Below the pieces are notes generated by a model. It was given only the letters and a program-made list of their open reading frames with translations. It ran no database searches and had not been told where the DNA came from. A stretch of 62,344 nt of DNA from DATKZS01 sp035527835 [NCBI: bacterium] (GTDB taxonomy: Bacteria; RBG-13-61-14): assembly GCA_035527835.1 (NCBI GenBank), contig DATKZS010000227.1, forward strand, positions 1 to 62,344, given 5' to 3'. The position numbers and the translations under genes are program-made. Position 1 is the stretch's first letter; each line of letters starts with the position of its first letter. Shown one piece after another: positions 36,341 to 44,886 of the stretch.

Positions 36341-37228
36341 TTATTCAGCGATTTTCTTTTTCAGCAGCTTGTACAATTGGCTGAAGTCATGGGGCTGGAA
36401 TTCCGTTGCCTGGCTCAGAAGATCTCTTGCCACCTCTCTGACGGCCTTGATCCCTTGCATATTTTTCCCGTCCGTTCCCTTCACTCGAAAGCATCTGTTT
36501 ATCACGGTGGGCAGTATCTCCTTGCCTTTTACCATCTCCAGCCATTTTCCTTGTCCATATTCAGGCCGGAGAGAGTTTCCCAGAAGATAGTTGACGGTCT
36601 GCTCGAAATTTTCCTCAATGCTCTCAGCCCCGAGGTCTTTGGCCACCTTCCCGGCCTTGTCCGCCAACCCCTTTGCTGAAAGCAACTTCTCAAGAGCCTT
36701 GGCCTTGCTTTCAAATCCATTCACCTTATCGAAACATTTTATCCAATTTTCCTTGAGTGTTTCTCGAAGCCGGATGATCACCAGGTTCGCCGCGTCAAGA
36801 TAGATCCTCTTGCCGGCAAGAGAGGCGATCTCGCGCCTCAGCACTTTCGGGCTTTTGACCAGATAAGAGCTGGCCGCCAGGTAATCCGGATCAAGGAAGT
36901 AGTTTTCAATCTCTCTCCTTCTCCAGATCAGCAGGTTAAATGAAGCGGGGTCCGGGAACTCTTTCCAGCTCTTTTCCACCGCGGCATCGTCAATATGGTC
37001 GCGGTCTATCAGGAAGTAATAGGAAGGATGGTTATCATGTAAGGCTTGCGCCACCGCCTTGACGTGATACGCCGGACCCATGGGTTGCACGCTGATCTTC
37101 AGGTCCCGCAGGATGAGATTGCAGGTATAGGCATCCAGCGAGGCTTCGCCGATGCCCTCAACAAAGAGGGTGTGCCGCGCGCGGGACCGGATATCATCGG
37201 GGCGCGCCCCGGCTCGTGGCGTGGGCAT
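36341..37228 (-). CDS. TOPRIM/DUF4435 effector, AriB-like (PARIS-type defence)
   Basis: A 295-residue protein with a TOPRIM-like core: LFVEGIGEAS (Glu24), YYFLIDRDHID (Asp75 and Asp77) and LLIWRRREIENYFLDPDYL, the DUF4435 hallmark. In PARIS systems AriB is the effector nuclease released when AriA senses a phage trigger. Here its ATG overlaps the ATPase stop by one base (TAATG on the minus strand), so the two are translationally coupled. It converges with the M24 gene, 7 bases apart. The assignment rests on the domain pair and order; other OLD-type ATPase/TOPRIM systems are alternatives. Confidence 0.78.
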   Translation of the reverse strand: MPTPRAGARPDDIRSRARHTLFVEGIGEASLDAYTCNLILRDLKISVQPMGPAYHVKAVAQALHDNHPSYYFLIDRDHIDDAAVEKSWKEFPDPASFNLLIWRRREIENYFLDPDYLAASSYLVKSPKVLRREIASLAGKRIYLDAANLVIIRLRETLKENWIKCFDKVNGFESKAKALEKLLSAKGLADKAGKVAKDLGAESIEENFEQTVNYLLGNSLRPEYGQGKWLEMVKGKEILPTVINRCFRVKGTDGKNMQGIKAVREVARDLLSQATEFQPHDFSQLYKLLKKKIAE

Positions 37229-38430
37229 TACCCGGCCTCGCGGTCGGGCTCGATGATAATCCGGTGATCGGCGTCAACCGAAGAAAACACGTCCTCGGAA
37301 TGGGTCGCGATGATGTACTGATTTTTTGGGCAGAGCTTGGCGAGAGTCCTCACGTAGCCTATTGCCCATTCCGCGTTCAAATGCAGCTCGGGCTCATCAA
37401 TCAGCACGATATTCTGTTGCTTTCTTGAGTAATACCAAATCAAGAACAAAGTTGATACGATTTCCTTCTCTCCCGAGCTAAGAGAATCAAATGGGATGAA
37501 GGTGTTGTCCGGCATCTCTACAAGAAGGTCTTGAGGCCCACGATCCCATATGAGTTTGCAACTTGTGCCTCCAACAAATTCATTTAATAAGTTGTAAAGT
37601 TTTTCTAAAACTTGCTCATCATCGAAGGCGGCTTCGTGTTCAATCAGACCTGCTTCGGTCATCTTGGCTTTAAAAATAGCGTTCTTGAACAAGCCTAGAC
37701 GATCGGGTTCCGCGAGAAGCGATCTGCGAAATGGCCCCCGTGGCGCTCCGCTTGTCATCGCTGTTATTATTTCAATATTTCCCTTGAAAATTTTCCGGTA
37801 GCTATGCAAATAAAGAAGAGAAGGAATTATCAGGCAATCCTCGCTCTCTCCAATTAATGCCCTGAAAGGGTCTTCACTATAGTCCATGTCGGAAGTGCCC
37901 CAATTATATCCATCCAAGTATTCTCCAATTGGGAAGTAATTGCGAGTTTTCACCTCCGAGAATGTCGGGCCTTCACCTTTATTGAGTTGTATTTTAAATT
38001 TCCCTTTGCTTTCTCCGAAGCAGAATTCACATAAGACCTCTGCTTGCTTTTGCTTGCTTTGCTTTCTTATGAACAGGTTGGGGTCTAATGATCGCAGATC
38101 AATGGATTGCGAGCTTGAATCCAGAAAATCCGTGTATTCGAAGTTGGCGGCAATCATCATCAGCGAGATCGCCTCTAGGATCGAAGTTTTTCCCAGGCCG
38201 TTTCTGCTCCCAATAACCACGATGTCCGGTTCAGCGGGCACGGAGGGAGGGGGAAATGGTAACTTGAAATTTTCGAACAGCTTGAAATTTTTCAGCTCAA
38301 TTGAATCCACCCTAACGGCGTTATGTTTAACGGCTTTATCGGGGGATTCAGACCGGTCATTGATCCTAGGCGCGGAATTCCGCTCACGTTCATTCACGCC
38401 GTTTTTTTTCGTCTGCTTCGAGGTATTCAT
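37228..38430 (-). CDS. ABC/RecF-like ATPase, AriA-like (PARIS-type defence)
   Basis: A 400-residue P-loop ATPase of the AAA_15/AAA_21 type. Walker A is VIGSRNGLGKTS (Lys81), the ABC signature SLSSGEKEIVST, Walker B NIVLIDEPELHL and the H-loop YIIATHSEDVF. There is no long coiled coil. The N-terminal 40 residues are charged and probably disordered. It would form the sensing scaffold for the TOPRIM partner. The start ATG 38430 follows GGAGGG on the minus strand. The bases here are visibly more AT-rich than the surrounding genes, which suggests recent transfer. Confidence 0.82.
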   Translation of the reverse strand: MNTSKQTKKNGVNERERNSAPRINDRSESPDKAVKHNAVRVDSIELKNFKLFENFKLPFPPPSVPAEPDIVVIGSRNGLGKTSILEAISLMMIAANFEYTDFLDSSSQSIDLRSLDPNLFIRKQSKQKQAEVLCEFCFGESKGKFKIQLNKGEGPTFSEVKTRNYFPIGEYLDGYNWGTSDMDYSEDPFRALIGESEDCLIIPSLLYLHSYRKIFKGNIEIITAMTSGAPRGPFRRSLLAEPDRLGLFKNAIFKAKMTEAGLIEHEAAFDDEQVLEKLYNLLNEFVGGTSCKLIWDRGPQDLLVEMPDNTFIPFDSLSSGEKEIVSTLFLIWYYSRKQQNIVLIDEPELHLNAEWAIGYVRTLAKLCPKNQYIIATHSEDVFSSVDADHRIIIEPDREAG

Positions 38431-38732
38431 TTCACGCCCTCCTACGCCTTCTCAGGTAATAGTACCATATTATTTTTTGCATTTAAAGAGAAAAGGCTCG
38501 GCGAGAAATTCAATCCTGCTTATGCCTTTGGAATAAATGTCCATCAACTGCCAATCCCGACTTGATGTTCCAAAATGGAACTTCAAGTTTTGCAATTCTT
38601 GCCGCGTCAGTTGGAATATGAAATCGTCCGGAAACCTCTCCTGGTTGGCCGGGCCGGGCGTCCGCTGTATAATCGCTGAACCGGCGCGGGGCGGATGGTG
38701 TGCCCGGGCGCTGGGAGAAGGGGAGGGAAAGG
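38431..38732. other. Divergent intergenic region upstream of the defence module
   Basis: An AT-rich stretch near 38455-38530 is followed by a palindromic site (38561-38587) and then GC-rich sequence before the hydrolase. No gene is seen. It probably holds promoters for both directions. Confidence 0.4.
38561..38587. promoter_or_regulatory. Interrupted palindrome, candidate operator
   Basis: CTTGA-T-GTTCCA-AAA-TGGAAC-T-TCAAG is an almost perfect 27-base dyad. Such dyads are usual for dimeric regulators. It lies about 130 bases upstream of the AriA-like start and about 145 bases upstream of the hydrolase start. Confidence 0.5.
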
Positions 38733-39950
38733 ATGACGGCCAGGATGCGGAGGATGGGCTGGGTCGTGATGTGCGCGCTGGCCCTGGCGCTGGGCCCGGC
38801 GGCGGGCGGGGCGGCGGTCCGGGCCATTGCTCCGGACGGGCCTTACCCGGTGGGGGTGAAGGTGCTGAACGTGGAGATCGGGGGCGAGTCGCGGCCGCTG
38901 CTGGCCTGGTATCCGGCGGCGGCGTCGGCCTCGTTCCGGCCGCCGGTGACGTACGGCACGGGCGTCCGGGGCTGGGCGGTGCGGGACGCGGAAGCCGACC
39001 GCGGCGGCGCGCCGTATCCTCTGATCATTTTTTCGCACGGGATGGGCGGGTGCGCGGCGCAGCACATTTTCTTCAACGAGAACCTGGCGAGCCTGGGCTA
39101 CGTGGTCATGGCGCCCGACCACGACGAGGCCGCGATGTGCCACATCGGGGGCGGGGCCGAGATCGGCGCGGGCGATCTGACCTGGTCGGTGCTCAAGAAC
39201 AACTTCGACCTGTCGCGGGTGGTGTTCGACCTGTTCGGCCGGACGATGGCCGAGCGCGGCTATAATTTTTCGTACCGGCCGGCCGAGATCAAGGCCGTGA
39301 TTGACATGGCGCTGGAGCAGGACCGGGACCCGGCGGCCTTTTTTCACGCCATGATCGCTCCGGACCGCATCGGCATGGCCGGCCATTCGCTGGGCGGCTA
39401 CACCACCTTGATGGTCGGCGGCCTGCCGTTTTACTGCGGCCAAGCCCCGCCGCCGGAGCGGTGTCGGATGGACGACCTCGCGCTGGACCGCCTGCCCGAT
39501 CCCTGCTGCTTCGATTATGTCAGGGACGCCGGGCCGTTCGGGTTCCGTGACGCCCGGGTCAAGGCCATCCTGGTCATGAGCCCGGCCATAATGTTCCCGG
39601 ACCTGCCCCGCGCCGCCGCCGCCCTTAAGCTGCCCATCATGCTGATCAACGGCGACGACCAGAGGTTCGAGGTGCCCTGGACGCCGCTGCAGACCATCTA
39701 CGATAACGCCCCGCCGCCCAAGTACCTCATCCGCCTCCGCAAGACCGACCACATGACGGCGGCCGATGCCACCCTCAACTTGAGCGTGGCCCGCCTCGTC
39801 CTGCCCGGCTTCAGGAGCCACTTCCCGGACAAGGCCCAGGCCTACAAGCAATATTCAGCCGCATTTTTCGACCGCTATCTGAAGGGCGCGGCCGGGGACG
39901 TCCTCGACCGGCCCCTGAACCGCTTCGTGGAAATCTGGTCGGAGCCATAG
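38733..39950 (+). CDS. Exported alpha/beta hydrolase (PAF-acetylhydrolase-like)
   Basis: A 405-residue exported hydrolase. The signal region is MGWVVMCALALALGPAAGG. PYPLIIFSHGMGGCAAQH gives the oxyanion-side HGMGG. The nucleophile elbow GMAGHSLGGYTT carries the Ser. An Asp appears in MLINGDDQRFEVPW and a late His in RLRKTDHMTAAD. The layout resembles secreted lipase / platelet-activating-factor acetylhydrolase-like esterases. The start ATG 38733 follows GGGGAGGG. It is monocistronic. The substrate is unknown. Confidence 0.85.
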   Translation: MTARMRRMGWVVMCALALALGPAAGGAAVRAIAPDGPYPVGVKVLNVEIGGESRPLLAWYPAAASASFRPPVTYGTGVRGWAVRDAEADRGGAPYPLIIFSHGMGGCAAQHIFFNENLASLGYVVMAPDHDEAAMCHIGGGAEIGAGDLTWSVLKNNFDLSRVVFDLFGRTMAERGYNFSYRPAEIKAVIDMALEQDRDPAAFFHAMIAPDRIGMAGHSLGGYTTLMVGGLPFYCGQAPPPERCRMDDLALDRLPDPCCFDYVRDAGPFGFRDARVKAILVMSPAIMFPDLPRAAAALKLPIMLINGDDQRFEVPWTPLQTIYDNAPPPKYLIRLRKTDHMTAADATLNLSVARLVLPGFRSHFPDKAQAYKQYSAAFFDRYLKGAAGDVLDRPLNRFVEIWSEP

Positions 39951-40021
39951 CAGGCCCGCCATCCGCTGCCCAGCACATGATCGTGATAATGTCGTATTTC
40001 AATCTGATCGGTGTCTTTGTC

Positions 40022-40124
40022 TTCCGCCCTGAAAGGGCGATAATAAGATAGCCCAGGGTTGGCCGTCTTCGGCCTACCCTGGGATATCGGAGATAATAAT
40101 ATCCTTTGCAGCCCTGAAGGGGCG
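40022..40124. repeat. Dispersed element R, copy 2
   Basis: Same 103-base length and internal hairpins as 17058-17160: GCCCTGAAAGGGCG at the left, GCCCTGAAGGGGCG at the right, and the central CCCAGGG / CCCTGGG hairpin. Differences cluster in the linker after GGGATATCGG. Confidence 0.75.
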
Positions 40125-40224
40125 GCATAAAGATGCAGCCTGGCCGAATTACCAGGTAATTAATCGTATATGATTCTAATGCGCTGAATTGCCCCCGCTC
40201 ATAACAACGCTTGGGAGGATATGG

Positions 40225-41061
40225 ATGAAGATCGAAAAAGGCGTGAAGGTGCTGATCACCGGCGCGGGCAGCGGCATCGGCCGGTCAACGGCGGTCGCGG
40301 TGGCGGGCCTGGGCGCAACGATGTTCCTGACCGACGTGAACGCGCAGGGCCTGGCCGAGACGGCGGAGATCATAAAAGGGCAGGGCGGCGAGGTGGCCGC
40401 GAGCCGCGCGTTCGACATCGCGGATTACGAGGCGTGCAAGTCGTTCGCCGCCGACGTGCACCGCGAGCACGGCCCGCTCGACATACTCATGAACATCGCC
40501 GGCATCGCGATCTGGGGCCAGGTGGAGGACTTGAAGCACGAGCACTGGCAAAAGGCCATCAACGTGGACCTGTGGGGCCCGATCCACGTGATCGAGTGTT
40601 TCCTGCCCGCCGTCATCAAGGCCGGCAGGGGCGGCCACCTGGTCAACGTGGCTTCCGTGGCCGGGCTCACCGGAGCGCCCTGGCACGCGCCCTACTCCGC
40701 CGCCAAGTGGGGACTGGTCGGCGTATCCGAGGTCCTGCGCTACGATATGATGCAGCACCACATCGGGGTCACCGTGGTCTGCCCCGGCGCCGTGGAAACG
40801 CCGCTCAAGCACACCGTCCAGATCATCGGCGTGGACCCGGACAGCCGCTACGTCCGGGGCATGAAGGCCGGCTTCTCCGCCCACGCCATCCCGCCGGAAA
40901 AGGTCGCCCAACAGATCATCCGAGCCGTCAACCGCAACACCTTCCTCGTCCTCACCTCGTTTGACATCAAGCTCGTCTACTTCCTCAAGCGCCACTTCTT
41001 CCCCCTCTACCACTACACCATGATCCGCATCTCCCGCATGTTGAACAAGGCCAAGGAATAA
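40225..41061 (+). CDS. Short-chain dehydrogenase/reductase
   Basis: A 278-residue classical SDR. The cofactor motif is LITGAGSGIGRSTA. MNIAGIAIWG holds the NAG-type motif, NVASVAGLTG the catalytic Ser and YSAAKWG the YxxxK. The C-terminal 25 residues are basic and hydrophobic (YFLKRHFFPLYHYTMIRI), which may associate with membranes. The start ATG 40225 follows GGGAGG with 6 bases between. The substrate is unknown. It resembles the second SDR at 42922, and both may act on lipid or steroid-like substrates. Confidence 0.88.
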   Translation: MKIEKGVKVLITGAGSGIGRSTAVAVAGLGATMFLTDVNAQGLAETAEIIKGQGGEVAASRAFDIADYEACKSFAADVHREHGPLDILMNIAGIAIWGQVEDLKHEHWQKAINVDLWGPIHVIECFLPAVIKAGRGGHLVNVASVAGLTGAPWHAPYSAAKWGLVGVSEVLRYDMMQHHIGVTVVCPGAVETPLKHTVQIIGVDPDSRYVRGMKAGFSAHAIPPEKVAQQIIRAVNRNTFLVLTSFDIKLVYFLKRHFFPLYHYTMIRISRMLNKAKE

Positions 41062-41162
41062 CGATCGCGTCACCTCATATGTGGGTGCGACTTTAGTCCG
41101 AATACGTTACTCATTTCAGTTTCTACCTGGAATAGATAATATGTCCCCCGCTTTAAGACTTT

Positions 41163-41191
41163 TTGATTTCATTGGCCCACCTTTGTATGAT
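41163..41191 (+). promoter_or_regulatory. Sigma70-type promoter of the LRR gene
   Basis: TTGATT (41163-41168), a 17-base spacer and TATGAT (41186-41191), about 40 bases before ATG 41231. Confidence 0.55.
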
Positions 41192-41230
41192 TCCCATTAC
41201 CCCGATTTCTAATTTCGACAGGAGGCACAA

Positions 41231-42361
41231 ATGAAAAATTCCTTCTTTAAAATGGTTTTCAGCTTCTCCGCGCTTCTGTTTTGTATAGCTTCCGTCAATG
41301 GGGAAAGAGAGGTGGTTTTCAAGGATGAGCATCTCCAGACTCAGGTGAAGGAGCAACTCAATGCCCCGCTCACACCGGAAAATCTTGCCGCAATGACTTA
41401 CCTGCATGCCTTCGATGTTGAACACCTCGAAGGCATCGAATTTTGCGTCAACCTCCAAGATCTTAATTTGTCCGGCGGAAGAATTTCCGACCTTCACCCG
41501 CTCGGCGACCTTAAAAGTCTCCGGGAACTCAACCTCTCAAACAACTTGATTCTCTCGGTGGAGCCGCTCTCCGGGCTCACGGCACTGGAGTCGCTCGACC
41601 TCGGGCTTAACCTCATTCGCGACCTCCGGCCCTTGGCCGGCCTCACCAAGCTCCGCGAACTTGCATTGTACGGCAACAGGATTTTTGACCTGCGGCCCCT
41701 GGCCGGGATGACGCAGATGCGGATTTTGGACCTCAGCGCCAATCCCCTCTTCGATCTCGGTCCCTTGTCGCACCTGAAAAATCTCGAAAGCCTGGCCCTC
41801 ATGCAGGAGCGGACCTTCAGCTGGGCCGACGGAGTCAAATTTCCCATTGCCCAATACGTATTAGGAGTGCAGTTCGCGGTGATGGAGGGGGCCTTGAATC
41901 CGGCGAACTCGATGAATGTTCTCAATTCCTATGCCGGCCGAATAACTCGCACTATAGGCGTCATCAATATCTCTCCCCTTGCTGGATGCGAAAAGCTGAA
42001 GGGCCTTCTGCTGGGGGCTAACCGCGTCCACGACCTCCGGCCCCTGGGCGGCTTGAAAGAATTAACGTGGCTATCGGTCCCGGAAAATTTCATCACCGAC
42101 CTCACGCCGCTCACCGGGATGGAAGAGGTTGAAGGCCTCCGGCTCGAACAAAACCTGATCACCGACCTCGAACCACTCCTCGTACTGGGTCGGGCGGGGA
42201 AATTGAAGAACGCGGAAATCCACCTGGTCCTGAACCCGCTGTCTCTCCGGGCCCGAAAGCAGCAACTCCCTGAACTCAAAAGATACGCGAGGGTTGTCAC
42301 CTTCACCACTAAGGAGGTGATGAAATACCTGGATGAACTGGAGGGTGGCCTGCCGATGTAA
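41231..42361 (+). CDS. Exported leucine-rich repeat protein (internalin-like)
   Basis: A 376-residue protein with a signal peptide (MVFSFSALLFCIASVNG) and SDS22/internalin-type leucine-rich repeats of about 22 residues. Examples are LSGGRISDLHPLGDLKSLRE, LSNNLILSVEPLSGLTALES and LGANRVHDLRPLGGLKELTW. The repeat run is interrupted around residues 195-240 by a non-repeat insert (MQERTFSWADGVKFPIAQYV) and then resumes. It is likely a surface or periplasmic binding protein. The start ATG 41231 follows GGAGG. Base composition is less GC-rich than its neighbours, consistent with transfer. Confidence 0.85.
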   Translation: MKNSFFKMVFSFSALLFCIASVNGEREVVFKDEHLQTQVKEQLNAPLTPENLAAMTYLHAFDVEHLEGIEFCVNLQDLNLSGGRISDLHPLGDLKSLRELNLSNNLILSVEPLSGLTALESLDLGLNLIRDLRPLAGLTKLRELALYGNRIFDLRPLAGMTQMRILDLSANPLFDLGPLSHLKNLESLALMQERTFSWADGVKFPIAQYVLGVQFAVMEGALNPANSMNVLNSYAGRITRTIGVINISPLAGCEKLKGLLLGANRVHDLRPLGGLKELTWLSVPENFITDLTPLTGMEEVEGLRLEQNLITDLEPLLVLGRAGKLKNAEIHLVLNPLSLRARKQQLPELKRYARVVTFTTKEVMKYLDELEGGLPM

Positions 42362-42615
42362 AATTTAAAGGGGTGGCTCTTGCGGTCCCGCTTGGCGGAA
42401 TTTTATGGCCGCGGAAGCCTGAGGATTAAAAAGCGCCACTTGATCCATGCTCCATTTTTTCTCAGGACCCGGGCCCGGTCCATGTCCAGGGAATCAGGCG
42501 ATTGATACCGGCCCGCCCAGCTCAGCCCGTGGCGTGGCCGCCCACGCAGTTTCCAAATGAAACCGCGTGGGCCACCCGCGGCCGGAGGCCCGGTATGTTT
42601 CCCCGGAGGGGAATA
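42362..42615. other. Gene-free stretch before element P copy 2
   Basis: No convincing gene. A palindrome is present near 42527-42575: GTGGCGTGGCCGCCCACGC followed later by GCGTGGGCCACCCGCGGCC. The rest shows nothing recognisable. Confidence 0.4.
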
Positions 42616-42770
42616 ATGTGAGTAGCCGGGCGGTGGAACCCCCGGAACGGCGCGAGACATTATCCCGACCCTGAAGGGGTCGCACCTTCCCGCCGCTTTT
42701 GGTTCAACCCTTTCAGGGTTGGCAGCGTGTGGGGGACTGTTCCGCAGGTTGCACCTGCGGCTACTCATAT
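42616..42770. repeat. MITE-like dispersed element P, copy 2
   Basis: Begins ATGTGAGTAGCCGGGCGG and ends CGGCTACTCATAT, the same terminal inverted repeats as copy 1 at 1-153. Internal palindromes ACCCTGAAGGGGT and AACCCTTTCAGGGTT are kept. A further TTTCAGGGTTGG follows just outside. Confidence 0.75.
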
Positions 42771-42819
42771 TTCACCCTTTCAGGGTTGGAAATGATATGA
42801 TGTACTCCGATAGGCGGCC

Positions 42820-42832
42820 GGGGTCAGACCCC
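42820..42832. repeat. GGGGTCAGACCCC palindrome
   Basis: A 13-base palindrome followed by a direct repeat TGTTTAAC TCTGTTTAAC. Such GGGGTCAGACCCC sites often mark REP-type elements near RAYT transposases, but no transposase is seen here. Confidence 0.45.
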
Positions 42833-42921
42833 TGTTTAACTCTGTTTAACTGAGCCTCAAAGTCTAATCTTCTCCATACCGGGCCGGTGAGCTCGAAGTA
42901 TTTTGAAAAGGGGTTATGAAA

Positions 42922-43749
42922 ATGGAACTTAAGGATAAAGTTGCGGTAGTAACCGGCGGCGGCTCGGGCTTGGGCCGGAGTTTGGCCCTGGAGCTTGCCA
43001 AAGCCGGGGCCAAGGTGGTGATCACGGACATTGTGGAGGAGAGGATTGAAGAAGTTGTCCAGGAACTAAAGGCCACAGGAGCGGAGGCTGGAGGATACAA
43101 GGTTGACGGCTCGGACTACGAAGCGGTCCGGAGATTCTCGGAAGGTTTCTTCGAGGAATGGGGACATGCGGACATATTGTGTCTGAACGCAGGCGTGCTC
43201 GTAGGCGGAGTGATCGAAGAGCTCAAGATCGAGGACTGGCAATGGATCGTGGGCGTCAATTTCTGGGGCGCGATCTACATGGTGCATCTGTTCGCGCCGA
43301 AAATGATCGGGCGCAAGCAGGGGAAGATACTCATCACCGCCAGCGCCGCGGGATTGACACCTCTCCCGGGCCTGGTTCCCTACAGCACGACCAAGTTCGC
43401 CATGGTCGGCCTTTCCCAGGCGCTTCGGGTCGAGCTTGCCAAACACAACATCGGCGTAACCGTCCTCTGCCCCGGCGGCATGAATACTAATATCGGCAAG
43501 GACGCCAGGCTTCGCACGTCCGACAATAAAATCGAAAGCCGGCGGCAGCAGCTCGAAGCTAAATACGGGTTTCTGGCCAAAGATCCGGCCGGCGTGGCGC
43601 GGGACGGACTTAAAGGACTTCTTCGGGACAAACCGATCGTGGTCTCACCCCGCTGGCAGGTATGGCCTCTGTGGCTCCTGGTCCGATTCTCACCGACGAT
43701 ATACTCCGCGGTGGCGAAGCTGATCTGGAAGAGGGCATCGGCCAAGTAA
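42922..43749 (+). CDS. Short-chain dehydrogenase/reductase
   Basis: A 275-residue classical SDR with VAVVTGGGSGLGRSLALELA, LCLNAGVLVGG (NAG), ITASAAGLTPLPG and YSTTKFAMVGLS (YxxxK). A hydrophobic C-terminal stretch (VWPLWLLVRFSPTIYSAVA) may bind the membrane, as in the SDR at 40225. I choose ATG 42922, 8 bases after AAAGGGG; ATG 42916 is too close to that site. The substrate is unknown. Confidence 0.87.
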   Translation: MELKDKVAVVTGGGSGLGRSLALELAKAGAKVVITDIVEERIEEVVQELKATGAEAGGYKVDGSDYEAVRRFSEGFFEEWGHADILCLNAGVLVGGVIEELKIEDWQWIVGVNFWGAIYMVHLFAPKMIGRKQGKILITASAAGLTPLPGLVPYSTTKFAMVGLSQALRVELAKHNIGVTVLCPGGMNTNIGKDARLRTSDNKIESRRQQLEAKYGFLAKDPAGVARDGLKGLLRDKPIVVSPRWQVWPLWLLVRFSPTIYSAVAKLIWKRASAK

Positions 43750-43802
43750 GCTTGGGATACTTTTCAAGGAATAAGCCGCGGGTGGCCATCCGCGGAATGA
43801 AG

Positions 43803-43878
43803 AAACAAGGATATTTAGGATAATCAGGATAAGAAAAAACTCGTATTTATCCTTAACATCCTAAATATCCTTGTTTTT
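43803..43878. repeat. Intergenic palindrome (AAGGATATTTAGGAT word), copy D2
   Basis: The left arm AAACAAGGATATTTAGGAT (from 43803) pairs with ATCCTAAATATCCTTGTTTTT (given to 43878 in two parts: ATCCTAAATATCC and TTGTTTTT). It lies between the convergent SDR and ABC permease genes and ends in a T-run, so it could terminate the SDR transcript. Confidence 0.8.
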
Positions 43879-43926
43879 TTAATTTCTGTTCGCGGATGAT
43901 TGGGCGGGTTATGAAACCAGTTGTAG

Positions 43927-44706
43927 CTACTTCTTCCTCCCGAACGCCATCGCCGCCGCGCTGAGCACGGCGGTGTCGAACGCGGCGAGCACGGCCACGT
44001 CGAGGAGCGGGGAGAGGAAGTGGTGGCCGGTACCGAGCAGGATGCCGCGGAGCGCGTCCACCCCGTAGGTGAGCGGGTCCAATAGGCTCGCCGTTTGCAG
44101 CCACTCCGGCGCCGCGTCCAGCGGGAACAGCGCGCCCGACAGGAAGAACATCGGCATGATCGCGAAGCTCATGATCAGGTTGAAGCCCTCCAAACTCTCC
44201 ATGAACACCGCGATCAGCAGGCCGATGCACACGATGCCCAGCGCGATCAGGAACATCACCGGCAGCGCTTGGGCCACGTTCCACACCGTCAGGTGCACGT
44301 GCACCAGCGGCGCGAACGCTAAGAGGATCACGCCCTGGACCATGGCCCCGGTCGCGCCCCCGAACGCCTTTCCCGCCACGATGGCGGGCCGGGACACCGG
44401 CGCCACCAGCACCGCCCGCAGGATCCCGAACTGGCGGTCCCAGATCACGCTCACCCCGGTGAACATCGAGGAGAACAACAAAGACATCCCCACGATGCCG
44501 GGAAAGATGAACACGCGGTAATCCGTGGCCCCGCCCGGCGCCGCGGCCGCGGCCGCCCCGAAGCCGCTGCCCCGGAGCCCCGACCCGAACACCACGATCC
44601 ATAGAAGCGGCGTGACCACGCTGGTCACGATCCGCGACCGCTCGCGGGAAAACCGGATCATCTCCCGCTTCCACAGCCGGTAGATTTTCTCAAGCTCCAG
44701 GTTCAT
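43927..44706 (-). CDS. ABC-2 type transporter permease
   Basis: A 259-residue membrane protein of the ABC-2 family with about six hydrophobic segments (IVTSVVTPLLWIVVFGSG, VFIFPGIVGMSLLFSSMFTG, VMFLIALGIVCIGLLIAVF, IMSFAIMPMFFLSGALFPLD). PLDAAPEWLQTASLLDPLTY with YGVDALRGILL is the usual signature before the last helix. With the upstream ATPase it forms a drug- or polysaccharide/lipid-type exporter. It is the second gene of the operon, 180 bases after the ATPase stop, with a palindrome in the gap. Confidence 0.88.
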   Translation of the reverse strand: MNLELEKIYRLWKREMIRFSRERSRIVTSVVTPLLWIVVFGSGLRGSGFGAAAAAAPGGATDYRVFIFPGIVGMSLLFSSMFTGVSVIWDRQFGILRAVLVAPVSRPAIVAGKAFGGATGAMVQGVILLAFAPLVHVHLTVWNVAQALPVMFLIALGIVCIGLLIAVFMESLEGFNLIMSFAIMPMFFLSGALFPLDAAPEWLQTASLLDPLTYGVDALRGILLGTGHHFLSPLLDVAVLAAFDTAVLSAAAMAFGRKK

Positions 44707-44733
44707 CGTGATACGCTATCCTCAATGTTTTTT

Positions 44734-44817
44734 TTGCCGCAGATGAACGCAGATTAACGCAGATAATATTTTAATAATTTATTCTTAATCTGTGTTCATC
44801 TGCGTTCATCTGCGGCT
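44734..44817. repeat. Intergenic palindrome (GCAGATGAAC word), copy B2
   Basis: The left arm GCCGCAGATGAACGCAGATT (from 44735) pairs with ATCTGCGTTCATCTGCGGC (to 44817). It sits inside the ABC operon between ATPase and permease and so could uncouple expression of the two genes. Confidence 0.82.
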
Positions 44818-44886
44818 AATAAAATCCCCTGCCCCTTTGGTTGAAGGCAAGTGCAAGGTTCCAACTTGTTCTTCTTGGAAAAAGCC

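Noticed and set aside
36341-38430. Gabija-like system
   Set aside because: The ATPase lacks a fused TOPRIM domain and the partner is a DUF4435-type TOPRIM, not a UvrD-like helicase.
42403-42768. Minus-strand open frames after the LRR gene
   Set aside because: They run across element P and palindromes, with no ribosome site or recognisable product.
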